NCBI GenBank assembly: GCA_002189035.1
Contig: CM007991.1
Location: 3,720,001-3,784,000, forward strand
Origin: Utricularia gibba
Taxonomy: Eukaryota > Streptophyta > Magnoliopsida > Lamiales > Lentibulariaceae
Direction: 5' to 3'
Length of the DNA stretch: 64,000 nucleotides
The stretch's first letter is position 1. Each line of letters opens with the position of its first letter. Shown in pieces: positions 1 to 10,928 of the stretch. The translations under genes were made by a program, and so were the position numbers. The notes below the pieces were generated by a model. It was not told where the DNA came from. It did no database searches and saw only the letters and a program-made list of their open reading frames with translations.

Positions 1-1081
1 GTGTTATCAAAGGTTTCCCATGCTGTAGTGACTACTGTAGGTGCTCCTGGTGCTGCTGCTGGTGCTGGTTGCTTGTTTTCCTGATTCAGAAAAGAAAATG
101 TAACGCTCTTTTCATTTTGCTTCTTCTCAGGCCTGGTGTTCTGATGAAAAGGCTCATTGCTGGATGAGGATGGTGAAGAGTTTTTGAGCTTCAGAAGATC
201 AATTTTCTCAACCAAGGCCTGCACTCTTTTCACCTTCAAAGTAGAAAGACAGATGTGATCTAGGAAACTAGAGAATCCATGGTACAATGTTAACAGCAAT
301 GTCATCATCAAACTACTCACTTGCTGTGACTTAGCATCACAATCAGCAGGGACATTATCAAGTTGAAGTAACTGATTCATGAGTGAATCATTCAGTTTTA
401 TAAGATCACTGTGCACTACTTTCTCTCCTCTAGAAACCACAGTTTCAAATATTGAGACCTGATGAAATCCAACGGATAGAAGTTAGTTCAATGCGATGAA
501 AGTTGCAGATGAATGAAAGAGAGATTAGGAATTGGTATCACCTTTTTGGCTAGTTTATCGATCTGTAATGATATGTGGGAGATGATGACTGAAACTTTTT
601 CAATCTGGGATTTCTTCTTCATCTCTAAGTAGCGCTTTTCTTTGCTGATAGGATCCTCTAACAGCACAAGTTTCGACTTATCCTTGACTCCGGATGTATC
701 AAGAAATGCTTTAGAATCCCTTTCTCTGTTCTTGAAATACAGTTTCTGATCCTGCTGGTGCAGCCCTGTTACCCCAGATAACAGTTTCTTCAATTCCCCT
801 GAGACCCAATTCGCACAATGAGACAAAAAGATTCTCAATTCAATTCAAACTGGAAGCCGAAATTGGGAATTACCAAAACTGGCTTCGCAGCTGATGTGAA
901 TTTCATGGTTTACGTCACCATACTTAACGCGAACCCGTATTTTACGCGGCGGCAACCGTGAATCGTCCTCGTCGGCGCGTTTTTGCACCACCATTCCGCC
1001 GGGCCGGAGCTCCCACTTCTTCCCTCCACCTTCACCATCCAACGGCAGCGGCAAGCCGGCGTTGGTCTCCATCCGCATCAT
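1..1081 (-). CDS. BAG-family molecular chaperone regulator (partial, 3' end outside window)
   Basis: Plant BAG proteins bind the ATPase domain of Hsp70/Hsc70 through a C-terminal BAG domain and act as nucleotide-exchange co-chaperones. Coding exons on the minus strand are 874-1081, 542-798, 321-458 and 1-233; the last runs off the left edge. All junctions are GT-AG and keep frame. The protein starts MMRMETN, has the family block WELRPGGMVVQKR, then a ubiquitin-like region (IRVRVKYGD to LVLLEDP, about residues 44-115), then helical BAG-domain sequence (LEMKKKSQIEKVS onward). The visible tail contains a Pro/Ala-rich linker and VVTTAWETFD, typical of the BAG1-4 subgroup. I chose the ATG at 1081 because the usual plant start is a double Met just before the ubiquitin-like part. 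Which of BAG1-4 it is cannot be decided here. Confidence 0.9.
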
Positions 1082-2700
1082 TTTGAATCGCAAAAACGCG
1101 GCGGCGGAAACTGGGATCGCGGTAAAGGAAAAAGCGAACCCCCGGGGAACAATCGAAAAAAAAATGTGAGGAAAATTGCACCCACAAAGACAAAGAAAAC
1201 CCAACTATTAATGAAGACAACAGATAACTGCTACGCCAGCTGTTGTTTCTCTTTCTCTCGCTCTTGTGGCTGAAACGAATCTACAACAAATCCTCCGTAT
1301 CACCTTTACCTCGTCGTAGTTATTGCGACTGTAATTTCCTCTCCTTTTTTTCAAAACAACTCCTGGCGATGATCCAAACCCAAACGCGCCTGAGGAGCAA
1401 GTCTTATAGAAAAAAGGTAGAATCTTGAAGCGACAGAAGACAGAGAGAGAAACCGTCGGCGGCAGCCGGCAGAGTGGACGAATCACGAATCTCATTCTCA
1501 ATCCATCGCCATCTTCATTCTCGCCCACCCTCCAAGTGTGCAAACCTTTTTTCCCTCAAAAAAAACATTAATTTTCCAATAATCAGAGAAATTAATTTAA
1601 TAATTAAAATTGAGGAAATAAAAAAAATGTTAGGTTCGGAGCTGGTACATAATTGAGGTTCGGTACACTGCTTTTAAGAAATAATTATACTTATTTATTT
1701 TTTATGTTTTCAAAAAAATATTTTAAAAACAATTGTAGTATCAAATTAATGAACTTTTATTTCAAAAAATAATTTCTTATTTTTTAATAAGCCTAGAATA
1801 TTAATATTTAATAATAATAAGCTCGGGTCTACCCCAACGTGTCCGGTGAGGTGTCGGTGCTGTGAGGTTTGAACGAACCGGCTTTCATTTTAATAACCCG
1901 GTTCGGTCCATTCATGAAATGGGTCATGTCGAACAGCACTGTTTTGAAATCATTGAAGTTTGATTATTTAAATAATACTTTTTTATTTTTTCAAATTAAT
2001 TAAAAATTATTAAATCCAATTTAATGCATTACAATGAATATTGAATCAAATGTTTTAAAAATGAAATTTAAAAATTTGAAATTATAATGAGTTGGATACA
2101 AATATGTAATTGTGAATGATTTCAATTTCCACTTTCCCCTCTTCTCCTTTGTCTTGATTAGGGAACAGTTGGCCTGTTCAAATCATCATCACATGGTCCG
2201 AAACTCAGTTGGTACCCAATACCATTCACCTTGTTCTTTTGTGGGTGTTGTTTGCATTGGGAAGAGAATCAATCAATGCATTTTACACAATACACCAGCC
2301 ACCAATATTGAAACTGAATCTGCTCCAAACGAAGCACTAGATGTCACTTGAGTAGAGTTCAAAGGTGTGTTTATAGCTGAAACCTGAATGCAGACATTCC
2401 AAGTAACTGGTTCGAGTGCTTGGGAGACATTCTAAGGAAATATGATAGTGTTCTAAAGAAAGAAAAGAGCATTGGTTCAACTTGGAGGACTGCGTTTCTG
2501 TTTCTGAACATTCTTGGGTGTTTGCTGCAAGAGAAGGCAATGAACTGGTAGTAAAGGGAAATCAAAAATTTAATCGAAAGAGATGGATCGAGAAGCTTCT
2601 TGATGAGCAAGATGTGTGCTTGGATAGAAAAGCTTCCTTTCTTGGCTTTAAGGATAATTGAGTGTGCTTGAATGCAGAGTACTATGTACCTTGCTGTGTT
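1082..2700. other. Intergenic: BAG upstream region and downstream flank of the RING gene
   Basis: The first 450 bases (to about 1540) are mixed-composition DNA that should hold the BAG 5' UTR and promoter. From 1550 to 2110 the DNA is strongly AT-rich. From 2110 to 2700 it is again balanced and probably includes the 3' UTR of the minus-strand RING gene. Short open frames here show no recognisable protein. Confidence 0.5.
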
Positions 2701-4340
2701 TCAACCAAGGTGTGAACTTGATTGTGCCTCCTGCTGAACTTCCTTTTGACAGATTGGGCATTGCTGTATAAGGCAAAAGAGATGGTCACTGTGGCTTTAA
2801 CTGTAATCATCATAATGCAATTCTAGTTTCTTTGATTCTCAGATAGAAGACATGAAATCAAATGTTTTGACTAATGGAAGCAGCCCACAAGCTTTTGAGA
2901 CATGCCAACACATGAAGATGATGAAAGTGAATTATGAGTAGAACCTTGTTGTCTTTCAGCCAAGGTGTGATACAATCTGTATGAAACTGGTGTGCACATG
3001 GCAGCGCATTCAGCTTATCTCCATTTTCGTATTCGGTGCGACATATCACGCACCTACAGAGAAAAAAAAACATTTTAAACTGACTCATACAAAATGCCAA
3101 CTATTGACTGCACTTGGATGAGGCTGAAGCGACATAGCTACTACTTACTCAGCTCCCTCCTGTATCTTTTTCTTGGAGGAACTCCTTTTTCCTCCTCCGG
3201 CCTTGAATGTGAACATAGGCAGCTGTGAGATAAAATCTGCAGAAACACCTTTGCTCTCTTTACCCATAGCATCTCCAAGTGAGTTCAGTTCCTAAATACC
3301 AAGAAGATTAGCCAACAACTAAGTGGTGTCTGATATCTTATGAACATCTTGCTGCATGGTATAGGATAAGGGACTCAGGTGGCAACCTCATAAGTCATAC
3401 TATCAGGATCAATATCATCAGTCCCCATGAAATTTATCCCACTTACACCCTGAAATAGCAAAAGGATCAGAGGAACCAAGACGATACAAAAACAAGGAAA
3501 TATAGCTGTTTCAGTTGTTACCATTGCTCCCTGGTAAGAGGATCCTGTTTAGCGACAGAAAGATTCTCTTAGTCAACTTGAACAAAGCATAAGATGAAAA
3601 TTCCCAAATTTCAAGACCATGAATTCAATCTTGTAACAGTTACCATTTCCACTGACTCTAAGAGAATCAGCCACTGCTTTGGCTAAGGCTTCTTCTTCAT
3701 CCATCTGTTTCTCAATGTTCTCTCATTATCATCCGAGTTTTGTTTTCTAAGACGAATACCAAACTGGCTCCCTAAAAAATGCAAAACACAAGAAATTCAG
3801 AGTACTCACCCCTTGATGATTGATCCATGCACCTTGTCCCACCTACAAAGAGTGAAACATTGAAGCTCGTGGTAGCAGCAAACCTCATAACACAATCTCG
3901 AAACCCAATAAACGAGTGATTCAGTAAATCAACCTCGTGAGTAACTCCTGTGATATGGAAACAAAAGCTATTGTCATAATCAGTTGATGATTTCAAAGGT
4001 CACAGTATACAAAAATGGGGGACAATTACTTGTAGTGCCATATCCGGAGGGTTCATAATCACTCCAATTAGCATTGTCTTGAAGTGCTCGAGCCAAGGCT
4101 TCATCAACAGCTAGCTGATTATGGAATACCTGAAGAGAACACCAACTACCATCCCCACCAGTTTTACCTCCACTTACCTTCTTTTGAAGTTCACTGAGAT
4201 GACTTTCCTGTAGCGGGATTAAGATTTAGGCACAACAAGGGACAACAGAAGTACAATAATTTCACCTGAATCATCATGATTTCTTCCTCAGTAAGATCAG
4301 CCAAATCAGGGAAAATTTCTTTAAGATTCAGGGACGCCAT
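2701..4340 (-). CDS. RING-H2 E3 ubiquitin ligase, BIG BROTHER-related type, 237 aa
   Basis: This is a probable E3 ligase that would recruit an E2 through a C-terminal RING-H2 finger. Eleven exons, minus strand: 4266-4340, 4178-4207, 4030-4129, 3934-3947 (a 14-base microexon), 3810-3842, 3644-3704, 3522-3544, 3387-3449, 3149-3291, 2945-3053, 2701-2763. They sum to 714 nt with no stop. The N-terminus (MASLNLKEIFPDLADLTEEE) is acidic and helical. Two EALA-type segments (DEALARAL, DEEEALAKAV) and the YEELNSLGDA block lead to the finger: CVICRTEYENGDKL, then CAHQFHTDCITPWL, then CPICQKEV, giving the C3H2C3 order. The sixth exon could instead start at 3719, in the same frame, giving five more residues. 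No transmembrane segment is seen, so it is probably soluble. Family assignment is firm; the exact orthologue is not. Confidence 0.85.
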
Positions 4341-5010
4341 GAAACAACAAAACCGTGGTAGTTGCTGTCGAGGAAGCTGTTAAAATTACTCCTGAAAGCA
4401 AACTAACGACAGTAATTTTAACTTGCAGCACCCATGATTCATACGAGAGAAAGGTCTACCTCGAGGAAGAGGATTGCCCAGATCCACAACGAGAGCTAAT
4501 GTTCAAGGTCAATTTGTGTTTACCCACGACAGGATCAATACAGAGTACTATACATTTTACTTGGTCCATAATTTCTCCTTAAAGTTAGAGCCTTTTTGAC
4601 GGTGGCCGGTCGGTGCAAGAAAAAACACCCAACCACAAATTCCCACGAACGTCAGTCTAAACCAAACAATGAACCATCAGCATTCACTTTCTCACGCTCA
4701 ACAGTTGTATCCATGTGGAAACTGAATAAAACCCGAGTACATTGAATCCAAAGCCTAACCTTCATGCTACCGCACAGTGTTCTGACAAAGCAAGATTCAT
4801 AAGCTATGACGAGAAGCTTGAACCAAAACCACACACCAGCAACATTTCCGTACATTCGTCTACCATCAAAACCTGAAGAGGGCGAAATGCTCCAAAATAA
4901 AGGAAAAGATATTAATTTCCTCATCCAATTTAATAATATTTATCATACATTTTTAATTGGCAGTTTTTAATCCAAAAATATAAATAATTGATATAAATAA
5001 AAATAAAATT
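4341..5010. other. Intergenic region upstream of the RING gene
   Basis: No supported gene. An open frame of 90 codons on the minus strand (4652-4924) has no recognisable domain and no supporting splice structure. The first 300 bases probably carry the RING gene promoter. Confidence 0.4.
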
Positions 5011-5572
5011 GAAAATGGTTTAAAAAATTATTTTGAGAAATTTTGTTTGAAATAAAATATAATTAAAAAAGTAAAGGATACATTACTTTTGCTTTTAGTC
5101 ATATTCAATATAAATCTACAAAAAAATTTTAATTGATTAAATTATTGTAAAATTTAATGTGATGATATATATATATATGTATTTTCGAAAGGTATAAAAA
5201 TTATATATTATAATTTTTCTAAGTAATATCTTATTTAATTATTAAAAGAAATGCAAGAATTTCTTGAATCTTAAAATCTTATTTTACTATAAAATGAATA
5301 ACAATTATAACTTTCAAAGCTTAAATATAATTATTTAAATAAAAATAATAGGTCACAAATGTTTTTCCATTTGTGAATGATCATGATAATTCTCTTACTA
5401 AAAAATTAAAAATAAGAATTATTTTATTTTATTATCATTTTTTCTTCCAAACGTTTGGCTACAGTATTGGGCTTGCAAAGGGAACGTATTGGGCCGCTCG
5501 TGGAATTGGCTCAATTCGTTTAATTTCATATAAAATAATGTAATGAAAATGTAGAAAAAACAAAAAAGCAAA
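5011..5572. repeat. AT-rich duplicated block, copy 1
   Basis: About 560 bases are clearly similar, in the same orientation, to 8811-9404. Shared landmarks are a stretch reading AAAGTAAAGGATACATTACT and, near the right end, a TTGGGCCGC element followed by GGAATTGGCTCAATTCGTT. There is no coding potential. It flanks the CBS pseudogene on one side. Confidence 0.75.
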
Positions 5573-5599
5573 TTTTTATAATGAAAATGACTTTATACG

Positions 5600-6215
5600 T
5601 CATGCTTGTTGGTGCTTAGCCATTTGAAGACCCAGAAGAACCAAGGGACTTCCCAAAACCATTCATAGAATCACAGGAATATTGGCATCTATCTCATTTC
5701 TAGGATATTTTCATCTTCTTAAAAGCTTCAAGAATTAACTCAATGTCCTCACTCCTCAATGCTCACAACCTTGGAAGATTAAGTGACAGATGGATTATTG
5801 GATACATCGATTCTGAATTTAAACAGTAACAATACACGGGATCTTTTCAACCACTTGCTCTTTTGCAAGGTTTGCCTGATCAGCTGTCGTGAACGGGAGG
5901 CCGAGCTCCGGTAACCGGCGCTTAAGAAAGTCACAGCTGATTGAGTTATGTAGTTTCTGATGGTCGGACTTCTTGTCTCCACCACCGGAACATTCCGAAG
6001 CCTGTAGTTTGACAGCATTGAACTGTCTGGTTCAACTGCAACAAACGGAGCCCATCGATACGACTTCAGAATCTCCCTCACCTGCGGAAGCATGCATCAC
6101 TTCGTAAAAATCGTCGCCCAATTTATCGACCGCCGTGGGAGCATCTTTCCCATAACCTTCTCCGCCAACACACTCCCGGCGACGGCGGCTGTGACACCGG
6201 ACGCTGCAAGAGGAC
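5600..6215 (-). pseudogene. Degenerate CBS-domain / SnRK1 gamma-like (SNF4-like) gene remnant
   Basis: Pieces of a CBS-domain regulatory protein lie in order on the minus strand but in shifting frames. From 6215: GPLAASGVTAAVAGSVLAEK, then (other frame) GKDAPTAVDKLGDDFYEV, then (other frame) VREILKSYRWAPFVAVEPD, YRLRNVPVVE and IRNYITQSAV. After another shift comes PELGLPFTTADQ, and near 5730 IELILEAFKKM. A functional copy should have about seven residues (the VLLLLSK part) between SSML and YRLRNV; these are missing, as is the segment after ITQSAV. There is no start codon or 5' exon, and stops interrupt the 3' part. The plant family is a regulatory subunit related to yeast SNF4. Subfamily naming is from memory and approximate; the pseudogene status is well supported. 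Confidence 0.75.
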
Positions 6216-6224
6216 CCGCTACAA

Positions 6225-6288
6225 GTATTGAATTATGAATATTTTTATTAATATTATATATGATTTTAATTATAATTTTCTTTATGAA
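6225..6288. repeat. Short AT-rich block repeated at 8751-8811
   Basis: A segment reading through AATTATAATTTTCTTTATGA is nearly the same as 8751-8811. In the second copy it directly abuts the large block 8811-9404; here it is separated from its partner (5011-5572) by the CBS pseudogene. Confidence 0.5.
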
Positions 6289-6991
6289 ATGTATAGTAAA
6301 TATTTTTTATAAAATACGTTTATTTCTTAAAATCATTATTTTCATTAATGATTTAATTTTGTGGTTTATTGTGAGAAATGTTAAAGGCGTTTAATTTTAA
6401 ATAATATAATATATTGTAATCAAAATATTCAAACCAGTTAAATCTTTTTGTTGATGAAAACCAATCCTGCACGAAAGATATTTCTGAGCAAAAAGAGTCC
6501 CTCTCAGAAGACAATCGAGGGGTTTACAATTGTGATCGCATTCCAACTGTGTTCGGGATCGTAGGGTTGTGGTTGTGGATCCGATCGTGGCCTTATTTGT
6601 GTCTTCTCCTCGTCGTTGATGCGGTGTCGTTGCTCGTGTTCTCTCTGATTTCGATCAGGTTTCTATTCTCTCTGTTACGTAGATACGGTGCATTGCGGAT
6701 TTCATTTTTGTGTTCGGCCTCTGCGGATGCAATCAGAGGCAGAGGTGTTGAGAGTATTGAGGTGAGAAAATTGTGAATGGTATTGTTTTTCTTTCTGGTT
6801 GTTTGGTGTGCAAAAAAAAAAGATCTTGATGTTGTTTTGCTAATACGCTTATTTGTTTGTTTTTTTGATTGAACATATTCAGTACATTTCGAAATGTTTT
6901 TTGTTTCTTTTGAGAGTTTTGAAAATGGTAATGGGTTTTGATTGATGAATCATACAGGTGAACCGCGAAAGAGGAATTCAAAAAAAAAGGA

Positions 6992-7879
6992 ATGTCATGT
7001 TCAAACTCACCCTGCGCCGCCTGCAAATGTCTCCGACGGAAATGCACACAAGAATGTGTCTTTGCACCGTACTTTCCACCGGACAATCCTCAAAAGTTCA
7101 CAAATGTCCACAAAGTATTCGGCGCAAGTAACGTGACCAAGATCCTTAACGAGCTCAGCCCCAGCCAACGCGAAGACGCGGTTAATTCCTTAGCCTATGA
7201 AGCAGAGTCCCGCCTCCGCGACCCAATCTATGGCTGCGTCGGCATAATTTCCCTTCTCCAGCAAAGGCTAATGGTAGTTCGCGGTAAATTAGAATTAGCG
7301 AAGAAGGATTTAGCCACTTATATTGGTCCCCAGTCCATGATGCCGACGTTGAATCACCCTGGTTTTATCCAGCAGCAGCAGCAGCAGCAGCAGGGGCAGG
7401 GGCTGTATGGCCAGTGAACTTTCCAGATGATTCCTTACAATAATATGCCACAAATGATGGGTTTGCCTACAGGAGTTCCAGATGGAGCACAGCAGCAACA
7501 TGTTCTCGATGCTCAAGTTGCTCAACAAATGATGGCGGCAGCTAGGGACCAGGAGATGATTCGAAGTTATGAACAACATTTTCAGAACCCACATCTGCAG
7601 CAACAGCCACAGCAGATGCAGAATGACTTGGTGAAGTTCAATAATAGTTTCGACGAAGTAATGGGAATTGGAAATCTAGCAATTAATGGGTTTAATCAGA
7701 ACGTCTCCAACGTGGCAACGATGCTGCCATCTTTGAGTCTGGGTAATACCTATGGAAACATCTTGTATCATCATATTCAGCCACAGTTTGATGTTCATGA
7801 ACAGCCCCAGCAGATCCAGCTTCAAGCTCAGGAGCTGTTTCAACCTCAGCCTGTGCCCCATGAGCAGCCAGCGGAGTAG
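6992..7879 (+). CDS. LBD36: LOB-domain transcription factor, LBD36 (ASL1)-like, interrupted by an in-frame TGA
   Basis: LBD proteins are plant-specific DNA-binding regulators of organ boundaries and patterning. From the ATG at 6992 the full LOB domain is intact: the zinc-binding C block CAACKCLRRKCTQECVFAP, the GAS block (FGASNVTKIL) and the DPIYGCVG coil with Leu spacing. A CAG-encoded glutamine run (7371-7392) follows, then TGA at 7415-7417 closes a 141-residue product. The same frame stays open from 7427 to the stop at 7877-7879 and continues the family's Q-rich C-terminal half (NMPQMMGLPTG, MIRSYEQHF, LPSLSLG). The stop therefore truncates the usual protein. Either the short form is made, or the TGA is a mutation or sequence error. 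A 5' UTR exon ending near 6760 and an intron ending CATACAG just before 6957 probably form the leader. Confidence 0.85.
7371..7392 (+). repeat. CAG trinucleotide run (polyglutamine)
   Basis: Uninterrupted CAG codons in the LBD36-like frame encode a run of glutamines just before the in-frame TGA. Such runs vary in length between alleles. Confidence 0.85.
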
Positions 7880-8810
7880 ATAACGCAGCAGCAGTTGAAG
7901 TTGGAGATGGAGGTGGAGACGGAAGAAAGGAAAGAATGGACTTGATGCCCATGTTCCGTTTGTTTGTGATGCTGCCTATATGATTAAGGTGCATTACTGA
8001 TTGGTTTTGCTCTTAGACTCGCAGTCAGTGTCCTATTTCCAAGGTAACATTTGAAAGCTTTGAATGCAAGTTCTCATCTTGATAATCATTTCTTTTCCAT
8101 CAGTTAAAACAAGTTTACATCTTCACTGTCTTCTACAAGATGAGCACCCTTGAGACGAAGGATGCCCATTCCTTTTGCATCAGTTAAAATTTGTTACAGG
8201 TGAAGTTTACATCTTCACTGTCTTCTCCAAGATGAGCACTCTATCAGACTGCCCATTCATCTATGTTCTCACAATGGAATCTGAATGGCAAGATTCCTGA
8301 GATGTACTAATTCCACCAAGTTCCTGAGATGGTTTAGTTTTACTACAACCGCTGTAAAGAGGAAAGAGACATGCACAAGATTCACCTGCCGATTATAAAA
8401 TGCTCTAAAAAAAAAAAAAAAGAAAAAAGAACAAAAAAGAACCCAATTTGGATCTGCTGCATTTGAAACCGTTGTTAGGAGCTGGAGGATTACCGAGCCT
8501 GCTGCATTTTCCTCTTTGTAGTCCAATATTCATTATGAAAGCTGTGCCTTCACATTAATTACTAATTTATTAAAAAAAAATTATATTAAATAATACATTT
8601 TAATTCTACAATAGATAATTAATGCTACATAATATTTTTATTTAAGATTTTATTTATATTGAAATAGTTTTAGATGGTTTTTGCTAATTCTATAATAATT
8701 AAATATAAGGTTATTTATGTTATGAATATGTCATAAATAATTATATGCAAGTATTTAATTATGAATATTTTATTATTATTATGCATAAATTTAATTATAA
8801 TTTTCTTTAT
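7880..8810. other. 3' flank of the LBD gene, with a two-copy imperfect tandem repeat
   Basis: The first part is likely 3' UTR. Two similar units lie at about 8098-8175 and 8176-8262, each with CATCAGTTAAAA, GTTTACATCTTCACTGTCTT and CAAGATGAGCAC. From 8560 the sequence is AT-rich and non-coding. Confidence 0.55.
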
Positions 8811-9404
8811 GAAAATGGTTTTAAACATTATTTTTGAGAAATTTTAATTGAAATAAAATACAATTAAAAAGTAAAGGATACATTACTTTTGCTTTTAGCT
8901 TATATTCAATATAAATCTACAAAAAAAATTAAAAGATTAAATTATTGTAAAATTTAATATGATAATATAGACGTATTTTTTAAATATATAAAATGTTAAT
9001 ATTATAATTTTTCTAATCAGCAACTTGTTTAATTATTAAAATACATTCAAGAAAGTTTTGAATCTTGAAATTTGAATTTCTAAATTTAATACATAATAAA
9101 TAAAAATTATAATTTTCAAAATTAAACAGAATTACTTGAAAAAAATTTCAAAAAAGAATAGGCCCCAAATTGTTTTCCATTGTGAATGGTTATCATGTTG
9201 ATTCTCTAATTAAAAAATTTTAAAAAATATATATGAAGAATTATTTTATTTTAATATCATGTTTTTCTTCCAGACGTTTGGCTACATTATTGGGCTTGAA
9301 AAAAAAGGAAAGAATTGGGCCGCTTGTGGAATTGGCTCAATTCGTTGATTTTCTTATAAAATATTATAATAAAATGTAGAAAAAAATTAAAAAAAAAACA
9401 AAAT
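8811..9404. repeat. AT-rich duplicated block, copy 2
   Basis: Second copy of the block at 5011-5572, same orientation, diverged by many substitutions and small indels. It shares the TTGGGC and GGAATTGGCTCAATTCGTTG landmarks near its right end. Confidence 0.75.
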
Positions 9405-10928
9405 GTATAATAATAAAAAATTAATTAGAAAACAACCACTACACCTAGTTGTTCATGTGGCATGCCGGTTAAGCTCATGTCCAGTGGGCCCGTGAAATGC
9501 TCAGTCAAGTGAAATGTCCGGTGGGCGGGCTATGTAGGGCCCATCATTAACACTATTTTTTTCCGAAAAAATAATATAAATTAGTTTTCACCTCATTTAA
9601 TGCCAAATAATAAAAAAAAGGCAAGTGAAATTTATTATTTAAATAAAAAACTCCCTCACCCCCCCCCCCCCCCATTGGCCACTCCATAAATTGATTTGAA
9701 TGGCATATAATTAAATTACGCCCGGCCCCATACTCATACAGTAAATAAAAACTAATAAATGCATAAATTCATTTCCTATTTATGATTATTTTTATCTCAC
9801 TCAGAAAATATTATATTATATTTTTCTTAATTTTAGGAAAAAAAATTAATTCCAATTTCCAAATAAAGCTCATTTTCGAGCACACGGGGGATGAGGAAAA
9901 ACAAAACGCCGTCGACGTCACTCCCTCTAATCAATTCGCTTACGCGCACGTGAATGAGCTTTTTTGTGACTAAAATGCCCCTCCACCGCATCCACGCTTT
10001 TGTCCGTTTTAGGAATATTAACAATATTATATTTATCTCAGAAATTATCAATTTATATTATGTAAACAAAAATTAAATATGACATTTCCAATTTTCTTAA
10101 TTTTAATTTTCGATAAAATTACATGTCATGAAGCTCGTACATTTGATGTGTTTTGATTCACGTCAATAGATTAAACCATGGGTTTGTTGAGCCCTTGAGG
10201 CCTTTTCAATGTAGAATTATTGTCCAAGATATGAAGGAAAGCAACTCTTCATCTAACCTATGGTTTTGAAATGTTATAAATACGAAAAAACGATTAATGG
10301 GTAACACTACTTTATTCTATTTTTGTAATATAATCTAGGAAACAATGTTGTATAACGTAATTTGATTATTTTGTAAAAAAATCAAAATAGTGTAAAAAAT
10401 TAAAAAAAAACGTGAAAATGAATAAGAATAACATAATAATTAAATTTTTAAGCGACTTAAATTTCCCTAATGCAAATGATCTTAACTCAGAATTCATCTC
10501 GAAATTTTGTGTTATGTGAATGATATAATTTTATTAAACGTAGTTGTCAAATTAAATGTTTTTTAATACTTTGACGGCACGTAGGTGACAATGGCCCGTT
10601 TATTAATAAATGAATTTCTGTGTTATTAATATATTAATTAATACACGAGAAATATTAAATATATTTTTATTTTAATTAGGAAAATGTGGGGGATAAAAGG
10701 GTAAAAAATAAAATGATGGGTTTCTTTTATAAATTTCAAGGTTTTTCATTTTTATAAAGCGGTGTTTATCGGTTAGTTGTGGCGTCTTAATACTCTTGGA
10801 GAAATATGGCACTGCCAGCCATGTGATCTTGCTCAACAGCCCCTAGCTGATTGTTTTGCCGACGGAGACATCCGGAAAACGACATCCTCTACGCGTCGAT
10901 CTCCGGCGGAGGTGATCCGTAGCGTGCC
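9405..10928. other. AT-rich intergenic region with a 15-base C tract
   Basis: No supported gene. A pure C run occupies 9659-9673. The stretch just before 10928 is more balanced and should contain the promoter and 5' UTR of the next gene. Confidence 0.5.

Noticed and set aside
4652..4924. 90-codon minus-strand open frame upstream of the RING gene
   Set aside because: No recognisable domain, no promoter context and no splice partner; probably chance.
6942..7136. 64-codon frame starting just upstream of the LBD gene
   Set aside because: Runs out of frame through the LOB domain; the LOB frame starts at 6992.
9659..9673. 15-base C run as a possible regulatory quadruplex
   Set aside because: A single homopolymer in AT-rich intergenic DNA with no gene context; no further support.
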